This document shows, one piece after another, positions 25,866-34,262 of a DNA stretch of 64,000 nucleotides. Below the pieces are notes generated by a model. That model ran no database searches. It was given only the letters and a program-made list of their open reading frames with translations, and had not been told where the DNA came from. Numbering within the stretch: position 1 is the stretch's first letter; every line of letters begins with the position of its first letter. Made by a program: the position numbers and the translations under genes. Origin of the DNA: Candidatus Gastranaerophilales bacterium (lineage in GTDB: Bacteria > Cyanobacteriota > Vampirovibrionia > Gastranaerophilales > Gastranaerophilaceae); the NCBI GenBank assembly GCA_944324345.1, contig CALUVT010000001.1, forward strand, positions 186,001 through 250,000, read 5' to 3'.

Positions 25866-27752
25866 ATGGAAAAGATTGTTAATAAATGTAAAGTCGGGGG
25901 GGGGGCGTTTCAAAGCACTCTTAATGGAGGTTTATTAAATAAGAATTTTTATCAGACATCTCGTTTGGGTTTTACCCTAGCGGAAATGATGGTAGTCATG
26001 TTGATACTAAGTATCATAATGGCAGCAATGGCTCCAGTTATGACAACAAGAAACAAACTAGATCAATCGGCTCCTTGGTCTTGGGCAACTAATGGATCAG
26101 ATGCATATTATGGTTTGGGTGATGCTCAAGTTGCTATGATAGGTCAAGAAGAGGTAAAGCCGACAGATGATGGGGCAAGATTAATAATCAATTCTCCATC
26201 TAGTCTCAATCATATATTGTTTAAAAACGGTGATACAACTAATGGCCGTTTAAATATGTCCAATAGCAATGTTTTTTTAGGTAGTACTGCTACAGGACAA
26301 ACAATAGGTTCATATTCTACAGGATTGGGGCGTAATATAGGCCCAAGCGGTCCTGGTTCTGTATCTGTAGGTTATAACAGTTCAGCCAATGGTAGAAGTT
26401 CTGTATCTGTTGGTCATGCTAATAAATCAACAGTAGACTACACACTTGCCAGTGGTTACAGTAACACTGTATCAGGTTTATATTCAATAGGTTTAGGTAT
26501 AGGAAATACTGTAAGTGGTCAGGATTCTATCGTATTAGGTCGTAGTAATACTGTAAGTACTAATAATTCAATTGGTATAGGCTTGGGAGTAACATCTGCA
26601 GATAATAGTATAGCAATAGGAAATTCGTCTGATGCATCAGGCGATAGTTCAATTGCAATAGGTAATAATGCACAGTCTGATTTAAGCAGTAGTGGAGGTT
26701 ATGGAGCAATAGCAATTGGAATTAATGCAACTGCTTCTGGGGAATCTTCATTTGAAGGGTATTCTGCAGTGGCAATTGGGGCCAATTCCGCTGCTGAAGG
26801 CTATGGGGCAATAGCTATTGGAGATCGTGCTACATCCAATGATTCTGCTATAGCGATAGGTCAGGGGGCTGTTGCTGAAGGAGATTCAGCAATAGCAATT
26901 GGAAATATCGTTTTTGGTAATTTAGGGAGTGTTGATTCTTTTACTACAGAGGCATCGGCAGATTATGCAATAGCTATTGGATTGGGTGCAAAAGCTCGGA
27001 GAGAAAATAACATTGCTATAGGTGTAGAGGCTTGCTCAAATACAAATAGTATGGATGTTGTTTGTATAGGAAATAGCTCAGGCCCAATTTCGATTACTGA
27101 TCCTCTGGCTAATCAAAGCAATATGATGTTTTTGGGAAGAGGATCGACTACAGTTTATATACCCGGGAATTTAGTTGTAGAGGGTGATGTAATATTAGGG
27201 CGTAATGGAAGGGCTCGAGTAACTGCAAGAGCAGTAGATACAAAACGTGGTGATGGTCACATCTCTAATGGGGAGACTGCCACTAGAATGGGTATCTTTA
27301 AAAGTGAAGATTTTAATGGAGAGGATGATAATTTAGATGAGTGGACTTCCGGAAGAACAAACTATAAAGATTTCTTTAATTTTTGGTTATCCGATCGTCG
27401 ATTAAAATATGTAGGCAGCGAAAGTACATCAGGTCTTGATAAAATTCGTCAGTTGAAAGTTTTCAATTACACGTTCAAAAAAGACGAAAAGAAAGTTCCG
27501 CATGTAGGTGTTATAGCTCAAGATTTGCAAAAGGTATTCCCTAATGCAGTGAAAAAAGGTGTAGACGGATTTTTGACAATTCGTATGGAAGATATGTTCT
27601 ATGCAATGATAAATGCTATTAAAGAACTTGATTCTAAGATAAGTACTCTTGAAAAAGAAAACAAAGAGTTAAAAGCAGCTTTAAAACAGCTTCAAGAAAA
27701 CAATAAAAAACAAGAGGCACGTTTAAAAGCTCTTGAAGCAAAAATTAAATAA
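25866..27752 (+). CDS. Prepilin-led surface protein with YadA-like head repeats and S74 intramolecular chaperone
   Basis: 628 residues from the ATG at 25866 (AAGGGAG in front). A long 35-residue leader ends in a prepilin site, G35 before FTLAEMMVVMLILS, with Glu at +5 of the mature protein. Residues about 160-400 are roughly fourteen short YadA/trimeric-adhesin head repeats (SIAIGNxAxAxGxxS type). The end (509-628) is a Peptidase_S74 intramolecular chaperone: SDRRLK provides the Ser/Lys self-cleavage site, and a C-terminal coiled coil follows. No YadA membrane anchor is present. The protein is probably a trimeric, pilus-secreted adhesin. A G10 tract lies in the leader. Confidence 0.87.
   Translation: MEKIVNKCKVGGGAFQSTLNGGLLNKNFYQTSRLGFTLAEMMVVMLILSIIMAAMAPVMTTRNKLDQSAPWSWATNGSDAYYGLGDAQVAMIGQEEVKPTDDGARLIINSPSSLNHILFKNGDTTNGRLNMSNSNVFLGSTATGQTIGSYSTGLGRNIGPSGPGSVSVGYNSSANGRSSVSVGHANKSTVDYTLASGYSNTVSGLYSIGLGIGNTVSGQDSIVLGRSNTVSTNNSIGIGLGVTSADNSIAIGNSSDASGDSSIAIGNNAQSDLSSSGGYGAIAIGINATASGESSFEGYSAVAIGANSAAEGYGAIAIGDRATSNDSAIAIGQGAVAEGDSAIAIGNIVFGNLGSVDSFTTEASADYAIAIGLGAKARRENNIAIGVEACSNTNSMDVVCIGNSSGPISITDPLANQSNMMFLGRGSTTVYIPGNLVVEGDVILGRNGRARVTARAVDTKRGDGHISNGETATRMGIFKSEDFNGEDDNLDEWTSGRTNYKDFFNFWLSDRRLKYVGSESTSGLDKIRQLKVFNYTFKKDEKKVPHVGVIAQDLQKVFPNAVKKGVDGFLTIRMEDMFYAMINAIKELDSKISTLEKENKELKAALKQLQENNKKQEARLKALEAKIK
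25896..25905 (+). repeat. Poly-G tract (G10) within the leader of the prepilin-led gene
   Basis: Ten consecutive G in an AT-rich genome, in codons 11-14 of the gene that starts at 25866. Loss or gain of one G shifts the frame before the prepilin cleavage site, so the tract could switch the gene on and off by slipped-strand mispairing. In the sequence as given the frame is open (ON). Confidence 0.85.
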
Positions 27753-27779
27753 TAATTTTATCTAAAAAAGATAAACTTA

Positions 27780-27838
27780 CCGCTATGCGGTTTTGTTTAT
27801 TCTTTCATTCCTTCCCGCATTAATTGCGGGTTTTTTTT
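27780..27838 (+). terminator. Tandem terminator hairpins after the prepilin-led gene
   Basis: A first hairpin, CCGC/GCGG (27780-27783 with 27787-27790), is extended by ATAAAC/GTTTAT pairing. A second, CCCGCA (27814-27819) with TGCGGG (27825-27830), is followed by eight T (27831-27838) and is a strong terminator. The rest of this gap up to 27962 holds no other feature I can support. Confidence 0.87.
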
Positions 27839-27962
27839 GTTTAATTTTTGATTTTTTTCAAATATCCATTAAATGATTGATGTGCACTGTTAGTAAATAG
27901 TTTATTGTATTTATGGGGAAAGCTCTTTATTACAGACTTAAACAAGGGATAGCAGATTAAAC

Positions 27963-29150
27963 ATGATTAATCAAAAAATCAACTCAATAGATTATAAAGA
28001 ACTGTATTCACAGTATAACTGGTTTGCGAAAACATATCCGCCAGTAATACAGGCTGCTTGTGATGAGTTTTTTCTCCCGGGATTTAAGTTTATTTTAGCC
28101 GGAATCAGTAAAAATATTAATACTTTAATGGATAAAGATGCTTATTTTGTAACTAAAATCCGTATAGACAAACTTCATGACATGTTTTTTAGAACATCTG
28201 AAAGAGCTGTTGGAATTATACTTGACAAAATTCTGGGTAAACCAAATTCCAAATTTAACTTGAACAAGTTAACAGATCTGGAAGCTAAAATAATAACAGC
28301 ATTTAATGATTACATGTTTAATATGACTTCTCAATTTCTTTCCCCTCCCCCGCCAACCTTGAAAAGAACCAATTTTGATGTCGTGCATTTGAATTTTTTG
28401 ATAAAGGATATTGAGAAAAATGAGACTGCAAAGTTTATAATAACTTTGCCTGAGGTTCTTCTAAACCCTGAAACAGTAGTTTCCCAAGGTGATAAATTTG
28501 ATTATGGAGATTTTTCGACAAGTGTTATTGATGTTTCTGTAAAAGTAGGAAGCACAAGATTTAAGCTAATAGATGTAAAAAATATTGAAGTAGATGATAT
28601 TGTTGTTTTTGATAACAGTGATATCAACAAAATGGTTATAAAATTTAAGGATTATGAAAAAGAAATAAATTTGAACCCGAATTTAGGACTGGTTATACCG
28701 GTGGAAGACGAAGGAGGAAGTGATAATATGGCAGGAGAAAGTACTAATCTTTGGGATAGTATTGAAGTCGAGATGAGTGCACAATTTGATACGGTAAAAA
28801 TTACCTTAGGTGAACTTAAAAAAATAGAAGAAGGATTAGTAGTTGATCTCACTTCTATATATGATAATAAAGTTACTTTGAGTGTAGAAAACAAGCCTAT
28901 AGCAAAGGGTGAGCTGGTAATTGTTAATGACAGATACGGTGTAAAAATTGAAGAGGTTATTGCACAAACAAATTCAAATGACAGCAAAGAACTACAGCCA
29001 GCTCAGCAGGATAATTTTGATGATGAATTTAAGCCTTTTGATGAAAATGATTCCGAAACGCAAATGCCTCAGGCAACAGAAGGAAATAACAATAATGAAG
29101 AGGATGAATTCGATTACAGTGATTTTGAATTAGAGGATGAAGATATTTAG
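27963..29150 (+). CDS. FliM/FliN-like flagellar switch protein with two SpoA domains
   Basis: 395 residues. The N-terminal 130 residues are helical and resemble the middle of FliM (LTDLEAKIITAFNDYMF). Two SpoA (surface presentation/FliMN) domains follow: about 175-245 (VIDVSVKVGSTRFKLIDVKN) and about 262-340 (VKITLGELKKIEEGLVVDL, then NKPIAKGELVIVNDRYGVKI). The last 55 residues are acidic and disordered. Proteins of this kind build the flagellar C-ring and bind FliG or export proteins. It heads a cluster with fliO, fliP, fliQ and fliR. A FliM-FliN fusion or a YscQ-like protein are alternatives. Confidence 0.8.
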   Translation: MINQKINSIDYKELYSQYNWFAKTYPPVIQAACDEFFLPGFKFILAGISKNINTLMDKDAYFVTKIRIDKLHDMFFRTSERAVGIILDKILGKPNSKFNLNKLTDLEAKIITAFNDYMFNMTSQFLSPPPPTLKRTNFDVVHLNFLIKDIEKNETAKFIITLPEVLLNPETVVSQGDKFDYGDFSTSVIDVSVKVGSTRFKLIDVKNIEVDDIVVFDNSDINKMVIKFKDYEKEINLNPNLGLVIPVEDEGGSDNMAGESTNLWDSIEVEMSAQFDTVKITLGELKKIEEGLVVDLTSIYDNKVTLSVENKPIAKGELVIVNDRYGVKIEEVIAQTNSNDSKELQPAQQDNFDDEFKPFDENDSETQMPQATEGNNNNEEDEFDYSDFELEDEDI

Positions 29151-29175
29151 AAATTTCTAAACAGGGGATAGAAAA

Positions 29176-29547
29176 ATGAGCGGATACTTATTAAATTTTA
29201 TAGTATATACAGCGGCAATGGTCGGGGTTATTTTTCTGGCTGTTTTTGTATACAAAAAATTTTCTTATATCAGTGTTTCAAAATCTAAATTTTTGGATAT
29301 AGAAGATTGCATAAGTCTGGGTCCAAGAAAAAATTTATATGTAGTTCGTGCAGGCAGGGAGCATTTTTTAGTTGCTTCTGATATAGACAAAACTTCACTA
29401 ATATCAAAACTCGATATAAGCGATCAAGGAGTCCAAACTCCAGTTTTGGAAAATTCTCAAAGTGTTGATGATATTCCTTCGATTGTGAACATAAACAGGG
29501 CAAGTCAACCAAGAAAAGTTTTTAAAAACTTAATGGATAAATTATAA
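29176..29547 (+). CDS. fliO: Flagellar biosynthesis protein FliO
   Basis: 123 residues with one N-terminal transmembrane helix (about 5-27) and a cytoplasmic tail with DIEDCISLGPRKNLYVVRAGREHFLV, the conserved FliO pattern (LG.KK.L.lV..g...LLVG). FliO helps FliP assemble into the export gate. It lies 25 bp after the switch protein and 15 bp before fliP. RBS AGGGGA. Confidence 0.85.
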   Translation: MSGYLLNFIVYTAAMVGVIFLAVFVYKKFSYISVSKSKFLDIEDCISLGPRKNLYVVRAGREHFLVASDIDKTSLISKLDISDQGVQTPVLENSQSVDDIPSIVNINRASQPRKVFKNLMDKL

Positions 29548-29562
29548 AAAAGGAAAATTATA

Positions 29563-30204
29563 ATGGATACGATTATAAAAGATATGAATCCGGTACTACA
29601 GATGTTAATATTGATGACGGTTTTTTCATTATTACCGTTAGTATTTTGCTGTATGACAAGCTTTTTACGTTTTGTAATAGTTTTTTCAATGTTAAAAACA
29701 GCTTTGGGGACTCAGCAGGTTCCGCCTTCAATTGTAATTGTTGGTTTAGCAATGATATTAACATTTTATACAATGGGTTCTACTTTCCAAAAAATGTATG
29801 ATCTTGGATCTGTCCCTTATCATAAAAATCAAAACATAATAGAGGCGATTAATGAAGGTTCAAAGCCGCTAAAAGAATTTATGATGAAGCAAACCAGAGA
29901 AAGTGATTTAGCATTTTTTGTGGAAATGTCAAAAGGTACGGCCCCGAAAAGTCCTGATGAGATTACGGTATGGCAGGTTGCACCGGCTTTTATAATAAGT
30001 GAATTAAAAACGTCTTTTGAAATCGGTTTTATAATATTTGTACCGTTTATTGTTTTGGATTTGGTTGTGGCTAACATACTTTTGGCATTAGGTATGTTTA
30101 TGTTATCTCCAACGATTATATCCCTTCCGTTTAAGTTGTTAATATTCATTGCCGTTGATGGATGGGCATTAATTGTTCAGGGGCTTGTGACAAGTTATAA
30201 CTGA
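29563..30204 (+). CDS. fliP: Flagellar export gate protein FliP
   Basis: 213 residues, an integral membrane protein of the type III export gate. The family signature is present: SFLRFVIVFSMLKTALGTQQVPPSIVIVGLA near the N-terminus and FIISELKTSFEIGFIIFVPF later, plus a hydrophobic C-terminus. It is about 30 residues shorter than typical FliP and lacks the usual cleaved N-terminal signal, beginning directly before the first membrane helix. RBS AAAGGAAAA. Confidence 0.95.
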   Translation: MDTIIKDMNPVLQMLILMTVFSLLPLVFCCMTSFLRFVIVFSMLKTALGTQQVPPSIVIVGLAMILTFYTMGSTFQKMYDLGSVPYHKNQNIIEAINEGSKPLKEFMMKQTRESDLAFFVEMSKGTAPKSPDEITVWQVAPAFIISELKTSFEIGFIIFVPFIVLDLVVANILLALGMFMLSPTIISLPFKLLIFIAVDGWALIVQGLVTSYN

Positions 30205-30313
30205 CGTTGATTATGAATATGATTGATAAAATCTGTTAGAAAATACAAGTAATAAAGAGGATTGCAAGGATAAGGCGAGTTTTTTACCAAACTTTGCAGA
30301 AAGGATAGAAAAA

Positions 30314-30802
30314 ATGGAAGTTTTAATTGAATATTTAGCAAAAGGTTTTCTTTTAATGCTTGCAATTTCTATGCCTTGTGTTCTTGTCGCTGCAGGTATA
30401 GGTTTGGTTGTCGGGATATTGCAGGCAGTTACTCAGGTTCAGGAACAGACTATTGCCGCTGCCCCAAAAATCTTGGGTGTATTTTTGGTTATTATAATTG
30501 GCGGGATTGGATTTATTAATATGCTGAGAGGCTTTGTTACAGAAGGTTTTGCAATGGCCTTTAATCTTGTCTCAAAAAATGATGCTTATGTTTTACCTGC
30601 TGATTATTACAAGTATACCTCTCCTTTTGAACATGAAATGTCAGATAGATTCAAAAACCAGCCATCAATAAATGAATTAATGAAAAATCCGGGTAAGGTT
30701 CCATATATTAATAATCAGCAGAAGACAAAGTATTTGCCAAGTCCTCAAACTCCTATGCCAAAACCTGATTTTGTAGAAACTAATACAATCCTTGGAAGGT
30801 AG
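30314..30802 (+). CDS. fliQ: Flagellar export gate protein FliQ with a C-terminal extension
   Basis: 162 residues. The first 90 match FliQ: two transmembrane helices separated by the QAVTQVQEQTIAAAPKIL loop typical of the family. FliQ is normally about 89 residues; here a further 70 residues, polar and Pro/Lys/Asn-rich with no known domain, follow. This tail would lie in the cytoplasm or periplasm depending on topology. A 109-bp gap precedes the gene with an AAGGAT ribosome site. Confidence 0.92.
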   Translation: MEVLIEYLAKGFLLMLAISMPCVLVAAGIGLVVGILQAVTQVQEQTIAAAPKILGVFLVIIIGGIGFINMLRGFVTEGFAMAFNLVSKNDAYVLPADYYKYTSPFEHEMSDRFKNQPSINELMKNPGKVPYINNQQKTKYLPSPQTPMPKPDFVETNTILGR

Positions 30803-30806
30803 GGAA

Positions 30807-31148
30807 GTGAATAAATTTTTCTTATCAGCTCTTATAATGTGTACAACTCTTCAGGCTTATGCTTTTGAGGATTATATTATAACGAGTGATAAACCCGTAA
30901 AATCTGTTTATTCTTCAAATTCTTCCGTAGTTTCTGTTACTCCTTTTTTCACTATAGATAATGCTAAGAATATTATTTTAGCAAAAGCATTAAATTCTGG
31001 TAGGGCTGTGGTTATAATAAAAACAGAAGATGGGGAACAGGCTGTAAATGTTAAAGTCAGCAAAGATAAAACAGTTCTCTCCCAAGAGGATGGGCTTTCA
31101 TATTTCAAACTTGATATTCCTGATGATTTGCCAAGGGAGGAAAAGTAG
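30807..31148 (+). CDS. Small secreted protein resembling secretin N-terminal/pilus-assembly domain
   Basis: 113 residues from a GTG at 30807, with GGAAGG 7 nt in front; an in-frame TTG at 30792 is an alternative. A signal peptide (VNKFFLSALIMCTTLQAYA) is followed by a single all-beta domain with SGRAVVIIKTEDGEQAVNVKV, like the N-terminal domain of pilus secretins (CpaC/RcpA type). Standard flagellar clusters do not carry such a gene between fliQ and fliR. It is probably periplasmic; function unknown. Confidence 0.65.
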   Translation: MNKFFLSALIMCTTLQAYAFEDYIITSDKPVKSVYSSNSSVVSVTPFFTIDNAKNIILAKALNSGRAVVIIKTEDGEQAVNVKVSKDKTVLSQEDGLSYFKLDIPDDLPREEK

Positions 31149-31928
31149 TTGGATCAGATTATTACAGAGTTGATGAAGATGTTTCCGATGCTGAATGCCT
31201 ATCTTGCTGCAGGGATTTTTATATTTGCAAGGTTTTTGGGATTTTTTAGAATGGCTCCTGTATTTAACCGCAAAGAAATTCCCGGGATGGTTAAATTAAG
31301 CCTTGCATTAATCTTGTCTATTGTATTGACTTGTGTTGTAAAACCTGATGTGACAATAATTAAGGAATCTTTTGTTCTTTCTATTGTTTTAAATATGGTG
31401 GTTGGAGCAATGCTAGGTTATGTTGCACAATTAATACTATTGGCGATAGATGCAGGCGGTGATATGGTAAATATGCAGATGGGACTTTCTTCTGCAATGG
31501 TTTTGGATCCTACAACATCTTCGCAAGTTTCAATTGTCGGAAAGTGTTTTTCATTTCTCGGACTTTTGATATTTATTCAGTTAGGCGGAATTTATTGGAT
31601 ATTGCATGCTTTTATGAGAAGTTTTGAGATATTTCCGCTTGATGCGACTGTTATACCGTTAGCAAAACTTGTTAATCTTGATTATATGGTCGAATTATCT
31701 TCAAATGTATTGTTTATGGGACTTCAAATTGCATCCCCGATATTGCTTGCAACTTTGGGGCAGGATATAATTCTTGGGGTTATCTCGAAAACGGCACCAC
31801 AAGTTAACGTTTTCCAGTTAAGCTTTCTTTTCAAGCCTGTTTTGGGAGCAGCTATAATGGTTTGGATTCTACCAATGCTTGTAAATATCATTTCTGATTA
31901 CTTTTTATCATTTGCTCATATTATCTAA
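31149..31928 (+). CDS. fliR: Flagellar export gate protein FliR
   Basis: 259 residues with about six transmembrane helices. The start is a TTG at 31149 directly after the preceding stop, with GGGAGG 9 nt before it. Family features are FARFLGFFRMAPVFNRKEIP, LSLALILSIVLT, the MQMGLSSAMVLDP loop, and ILATLGQDIILGVISKTAPQ near the end. FliR closes the FliP5Q4R1 export gate. flhB and flhA do not follow, so the locus is split from the rest of the export apparatus. Confidence 0.93.
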   Translation: MDQIITELMKMFPMLNAYLAAGIFIFARFLGFFRMAPVFNRKEIPGMVKLSLALILSIVLTCVVKPDVTIIKESFVLSIVLNMVVGAMLGYVAQLILLAIDAGGDMVNMQMGLSSAMVLDPTTSSQVSIVGKCFSFLGLLIFIQLGGIYWILHAFMRSFEIFPLDATVIPLAKLVNLDYMVELSSNVLFMGLQIASPILLATLGQDIILGVISKTAPQVNVFQLSFLFKPVLGAAIMVWILPMLVNIISDYFLSFAHII

Positions 31929-31932
31929 AAGA

Positions 31933-32346
31933 CTAAATATCGAAATCTTTTTTTGTAACTGTGGTAAAGTTATTTATAAAATCTTCGACATTTGACAAGT
32001 AGCTGATTTCTTCCAACAGATCTTCTGTGACTGCAGCTGAGACTTGTTCTTTATTGTGATAATTTGACATATCAAGTGCGGCTTCGGATACTCCTTCAAA
32101 TATCGTTTTAGCCTTGTTACAGAATAGGTTTGGTAAAGATTTTATTTTGCACTTGTAGCCGTATTCAAGAACGTCACCAAAAGATTCATGAACTTTTTTA
32201 CTATATTGAGAAATAAAAACATCGTTATATTCTGTGAGCTTTTGAATCGCAGGACATTCTTTGAAAGCTTGTTGAACCTGGGGTGAAACTTTTTTAAAAT
32301 ATAAACCATTAAAATTTATTGGGTTTTGAGTTTTTTGAATTTTCAT
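31933..32346 (-). CDS. Hypothetical protein with N-terminal INFNG motif
   Basis: 137 residues, soluble, Lys- and Glu-rich, no known domain. The N-terminus reads MKIQKTQNPINFNGLYFKKV, the third example in this window of a small protein opening with [IV][SN]F[TKN]G. The body is predicted helical (FKECPAIQKLTEYNDVFISQ). It is convergent with fliR, ending 4 bp away. RBS AAAGGAAAT. Function unknown. Confidence 0.72.
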   Translation of the reverse strand: MKIQKTQNPINFNGLYFKKVSPQVQQAFKECPAIQKLTEYNDVFISQYSKKVHESFGDVLEYGYKCKIKSLPNLFCNKAKTIFEGVSEAALDMSNYHNKEQVSAAVTEDLLEEISYLSNVEDFINNFTTVTKKDFDI

Positions 32347-32463
32347 ACATAATTTCCTTTTTCCAAATGTATATTAAACAAGTACAAAAAATTTTTTGCT
32401 ATTTTTTTTCAGAAAATTAATAAAATTTTATTTAACTATTGAGCAAAATTTAGAGTTTTCAAA

Positions 32464-33600
32464 TTATAAATTTTTAGATTTTGTATTGTCCAGATTTAAA
32501 TTTTTTACAAAATCTCCTATAGCAAAAGCATCTACAGTGCCGATAACAATTTCAAAATCAGGAACTTCTTCTTGAAGTTCATCTTTCATATGGGCAAGAA
32601 GTCCCGGTATAATAATTTTTTTATTCTTAACCTTATTTGCAAAATCAAATTTCTTGAGGGTGTCAGCAACAATTTTTGCAGTGAATTTTTCTGCTGACCA
32701 AGCCGTTAATACACTCATTCCTTCAGCAGGGATTACAATTAAATACGATGGAACAGAAAGACTCTCTAACTCGTTTGCAACTGCAAAAAATGTTAGAGCA
32801 AAATTTGTGGTCATAAATATGAGTGAATTTTCATCAGGGTTATTAAATTCATAAATTTTTGATTCTACCTGTAAAGGTTTTTGAGGATCTGTGAAAATAT
32901 TTTGTCTCAAAGTCATCAAAGATGTTATAAGATTTTCATCGAAATCTTCAAAAACAAGCATGTTTGCATATTTGCACAAATAATAGCTCGCCTTTGCACA
33001 AAGTGATTTTAAATCTTCTGTGTGTCTAAAGTAAACATAGACAGGATCAGAATAATTTTCATCTTTTTCGAGAATAGCCTTACGTCGTATTTTAACGAGT
33101 TCTTTTGAAGTGTTTTCAAAGTTTTCGTCTGTTATTTTTATAAGGGGAAGATTTTGAAAATCTTCGTAGCTTATGGCTCCTTCTATATTTCCGTTTTTTG
33201 TTATAATGAAGTCAATTTTTAATTTTTCGTTAACCCTTGTAATTTCAAAGTTTGTAACTCTTTCAAACTTCTCTTTCCAATCGGGTTTTGCCATATCAAT
33301 TACAATTGCAAGTGCTGTTTTATTTATAAAAGTTTTTTCGTGTCTGTAAAGGACATTTTCTCCGCCGACTTTTACTCCCAAAATTTCTACAGTTTTTTGC
33401 GGTTGTTTTGAACTTTGGAAGTATATTTCCTCCAATTCTTTCGGAATATAAGGACACTTGTCAACATTTGTCTGATGCTTAGCAAGTTTTAAGGCAAAAG
33501 CCATACAGGTCGGAAAGCCGCATTGTTTACAGTTTGTATGTTCAAGTTTTTTTGCTGCCGGTAAATATTTAAAAATTTGCAGTCCTGAAAGTTCCGTCAT
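32464..33600 (-). CDS. CdhE/AcsC-like corrinoid iron-sulfur protein, reduced form
   Basis: 378 residues. The N-terminus (C24, C27, C32, C49) has the C-x2-C-x4-C-x16-C Fe4S4 motif of the gamma subunit of acetyl-CoA decarbonylase/synthase, followed by GGENVLYRHEKTF. The C-terminal part carries TLRQNIFTDPQKP, MTTNFALTFFAVANELE and GMSVLTAWSAEKF, the corrinoid-binding domain pattern. The normal protein is about 440 residues with a complete TIM barrel between the two; much of that barrel is missing here. It overlaps the CdhD-like gene by 4 bp. No CO dehydrogenase or methyltransferase gene is in the window. Confidence 0.82.
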   Translation of the reverse strand: MTELSGLQIFKYLPAAKKLEHTNCKQCGFPTCMAFALKLAKHQTNVDKCPYIPKELEEIYFQSSKQPQKTVEILGVKVGGENVLYRHEKTFINKTALAIVIDMAKPDWKEKFERVTNFEITRVNEKLKIDFIITKNGNIEGAISYEDFQNLPLIKITDENFENTSKELVKIRRKAILEKDENYSDPVYVYFRHTEDLKSLCAKASYYLCKYANMLVFEDFDENLITSLMTLRQNIFTDPQKPLQVESKIYEFNNPDENSLIFMTTNFALTFFAVANELESLSVPSYLIVIPAEGMSVLTAWSAEKFTAKIVADTLKKFDFANKVKNKKIIIPGLLAHMKDELQEEVPDFEIVIGTVDAFAIGDFVKNLNLDNTKSKNL

Positions 33601-34262
33601 CTAAGCTCCTTTAAAGTTTCTAATACTTCAGGTTTGGTAAGAACAATATAATCAGCTCCTGCAGCTTTTACACCCATAGCAGATGAAATCTCAAGAAAAA
33701 GTCCCAACCCTTCGTCTCTGGCTTCTTTAGTTTTGGCTGTTTCTTCCGCTGCAAAAGAAATTAGGGGCATATTAAGGTACTTATCGTTAGATTGCCCTTC
33801 AAGCTTAATCTTTTCCATAATGCTATAGCCATATTCAAATCCGTATCCTAAACCGCCAATATCACTGTCTATGATTATTTTGTCAAGTGAAAGCCCCTCA
33901 TCGGATGTTAAAATGTTCATCTCCTTTGCAAGATTTATATCTATAGGAGTTCTTATGACAAGTTTGTGCCCACCTTTTATCACAGATGGCAAAACAGCTT
34001 TGTAAGTATTTTCGTTTACGTAAGCTATTATGCTTTCCCTATCAAGTATTTCGATAAATTCCGGAAGTAAATCCTTGTCTTTGGAATCATCACTGCTGCA
34101 TCTGAGCATTATCGGTTTTTTTATACGGGGAAGAAGCCTTTTTAAAATTTCTTTATCGGCTTCTTCTTCAATTTTTAAACCTATTATATCGTAATTTTTA
34201 TCAAGAATTTCCTCTGCATTTTTAAGAGGAGCTTCTAATATATATTTAACCTTGTCTTTCAC
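33597..34262 (-). CDS. CdhD/AcsD-like TIM-barrel protein
   Basis: 221 residues starting at a GTG at 34262, overlapping the ftsH stop by 17 bp. Motifs [39 protein letters not shown] and [19 protein letters not shown] match the delta subunit of acetyl-CoA decarbonylase/synthase, a partial TIM barrel. It is shorter than the usual 300-plus residues. Together with the following CdhE-like protein it may form a reduced corrinoid methyl carrier, but no pathway partner is present here, so the reaction is unknown. Confidence 0.78.
   Translation of the reverse strand: MKDKVKYILEAPLKNAEEILDKNYDIIGLKIEEEADKEILKRLLPRIKKPIMLRCSSDDSKDKDLLPEFIEILDRESIIAYVNENTYKAVLPSVIKGGHKLVIRTPIDINLAKEMNILTSDEGLSLDKIIIDSDIGGLGYGFEYGYSIMEKIKLEGQSNDKYLNMPLISFAAEETAKTKEARDEGLGLFLEISSAMGVKAAGADYIVLTKPEVLETLKELR

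Noticed and set aside
26340-27060. YadA-like repeat stretch considered as a DNA tandem repeat or CRISPR-like array
   Set aside because: The repeats are at protein level with variable DNA and no constant spacer length.
27963-31928. Non-flagellar type III secretion (injectisome) cluster
   Set aside because: FliO is flagellum-specific, and no secretin, needle or effector gene is seen; the secretin-N-like protein alone does not establish an injectisome.
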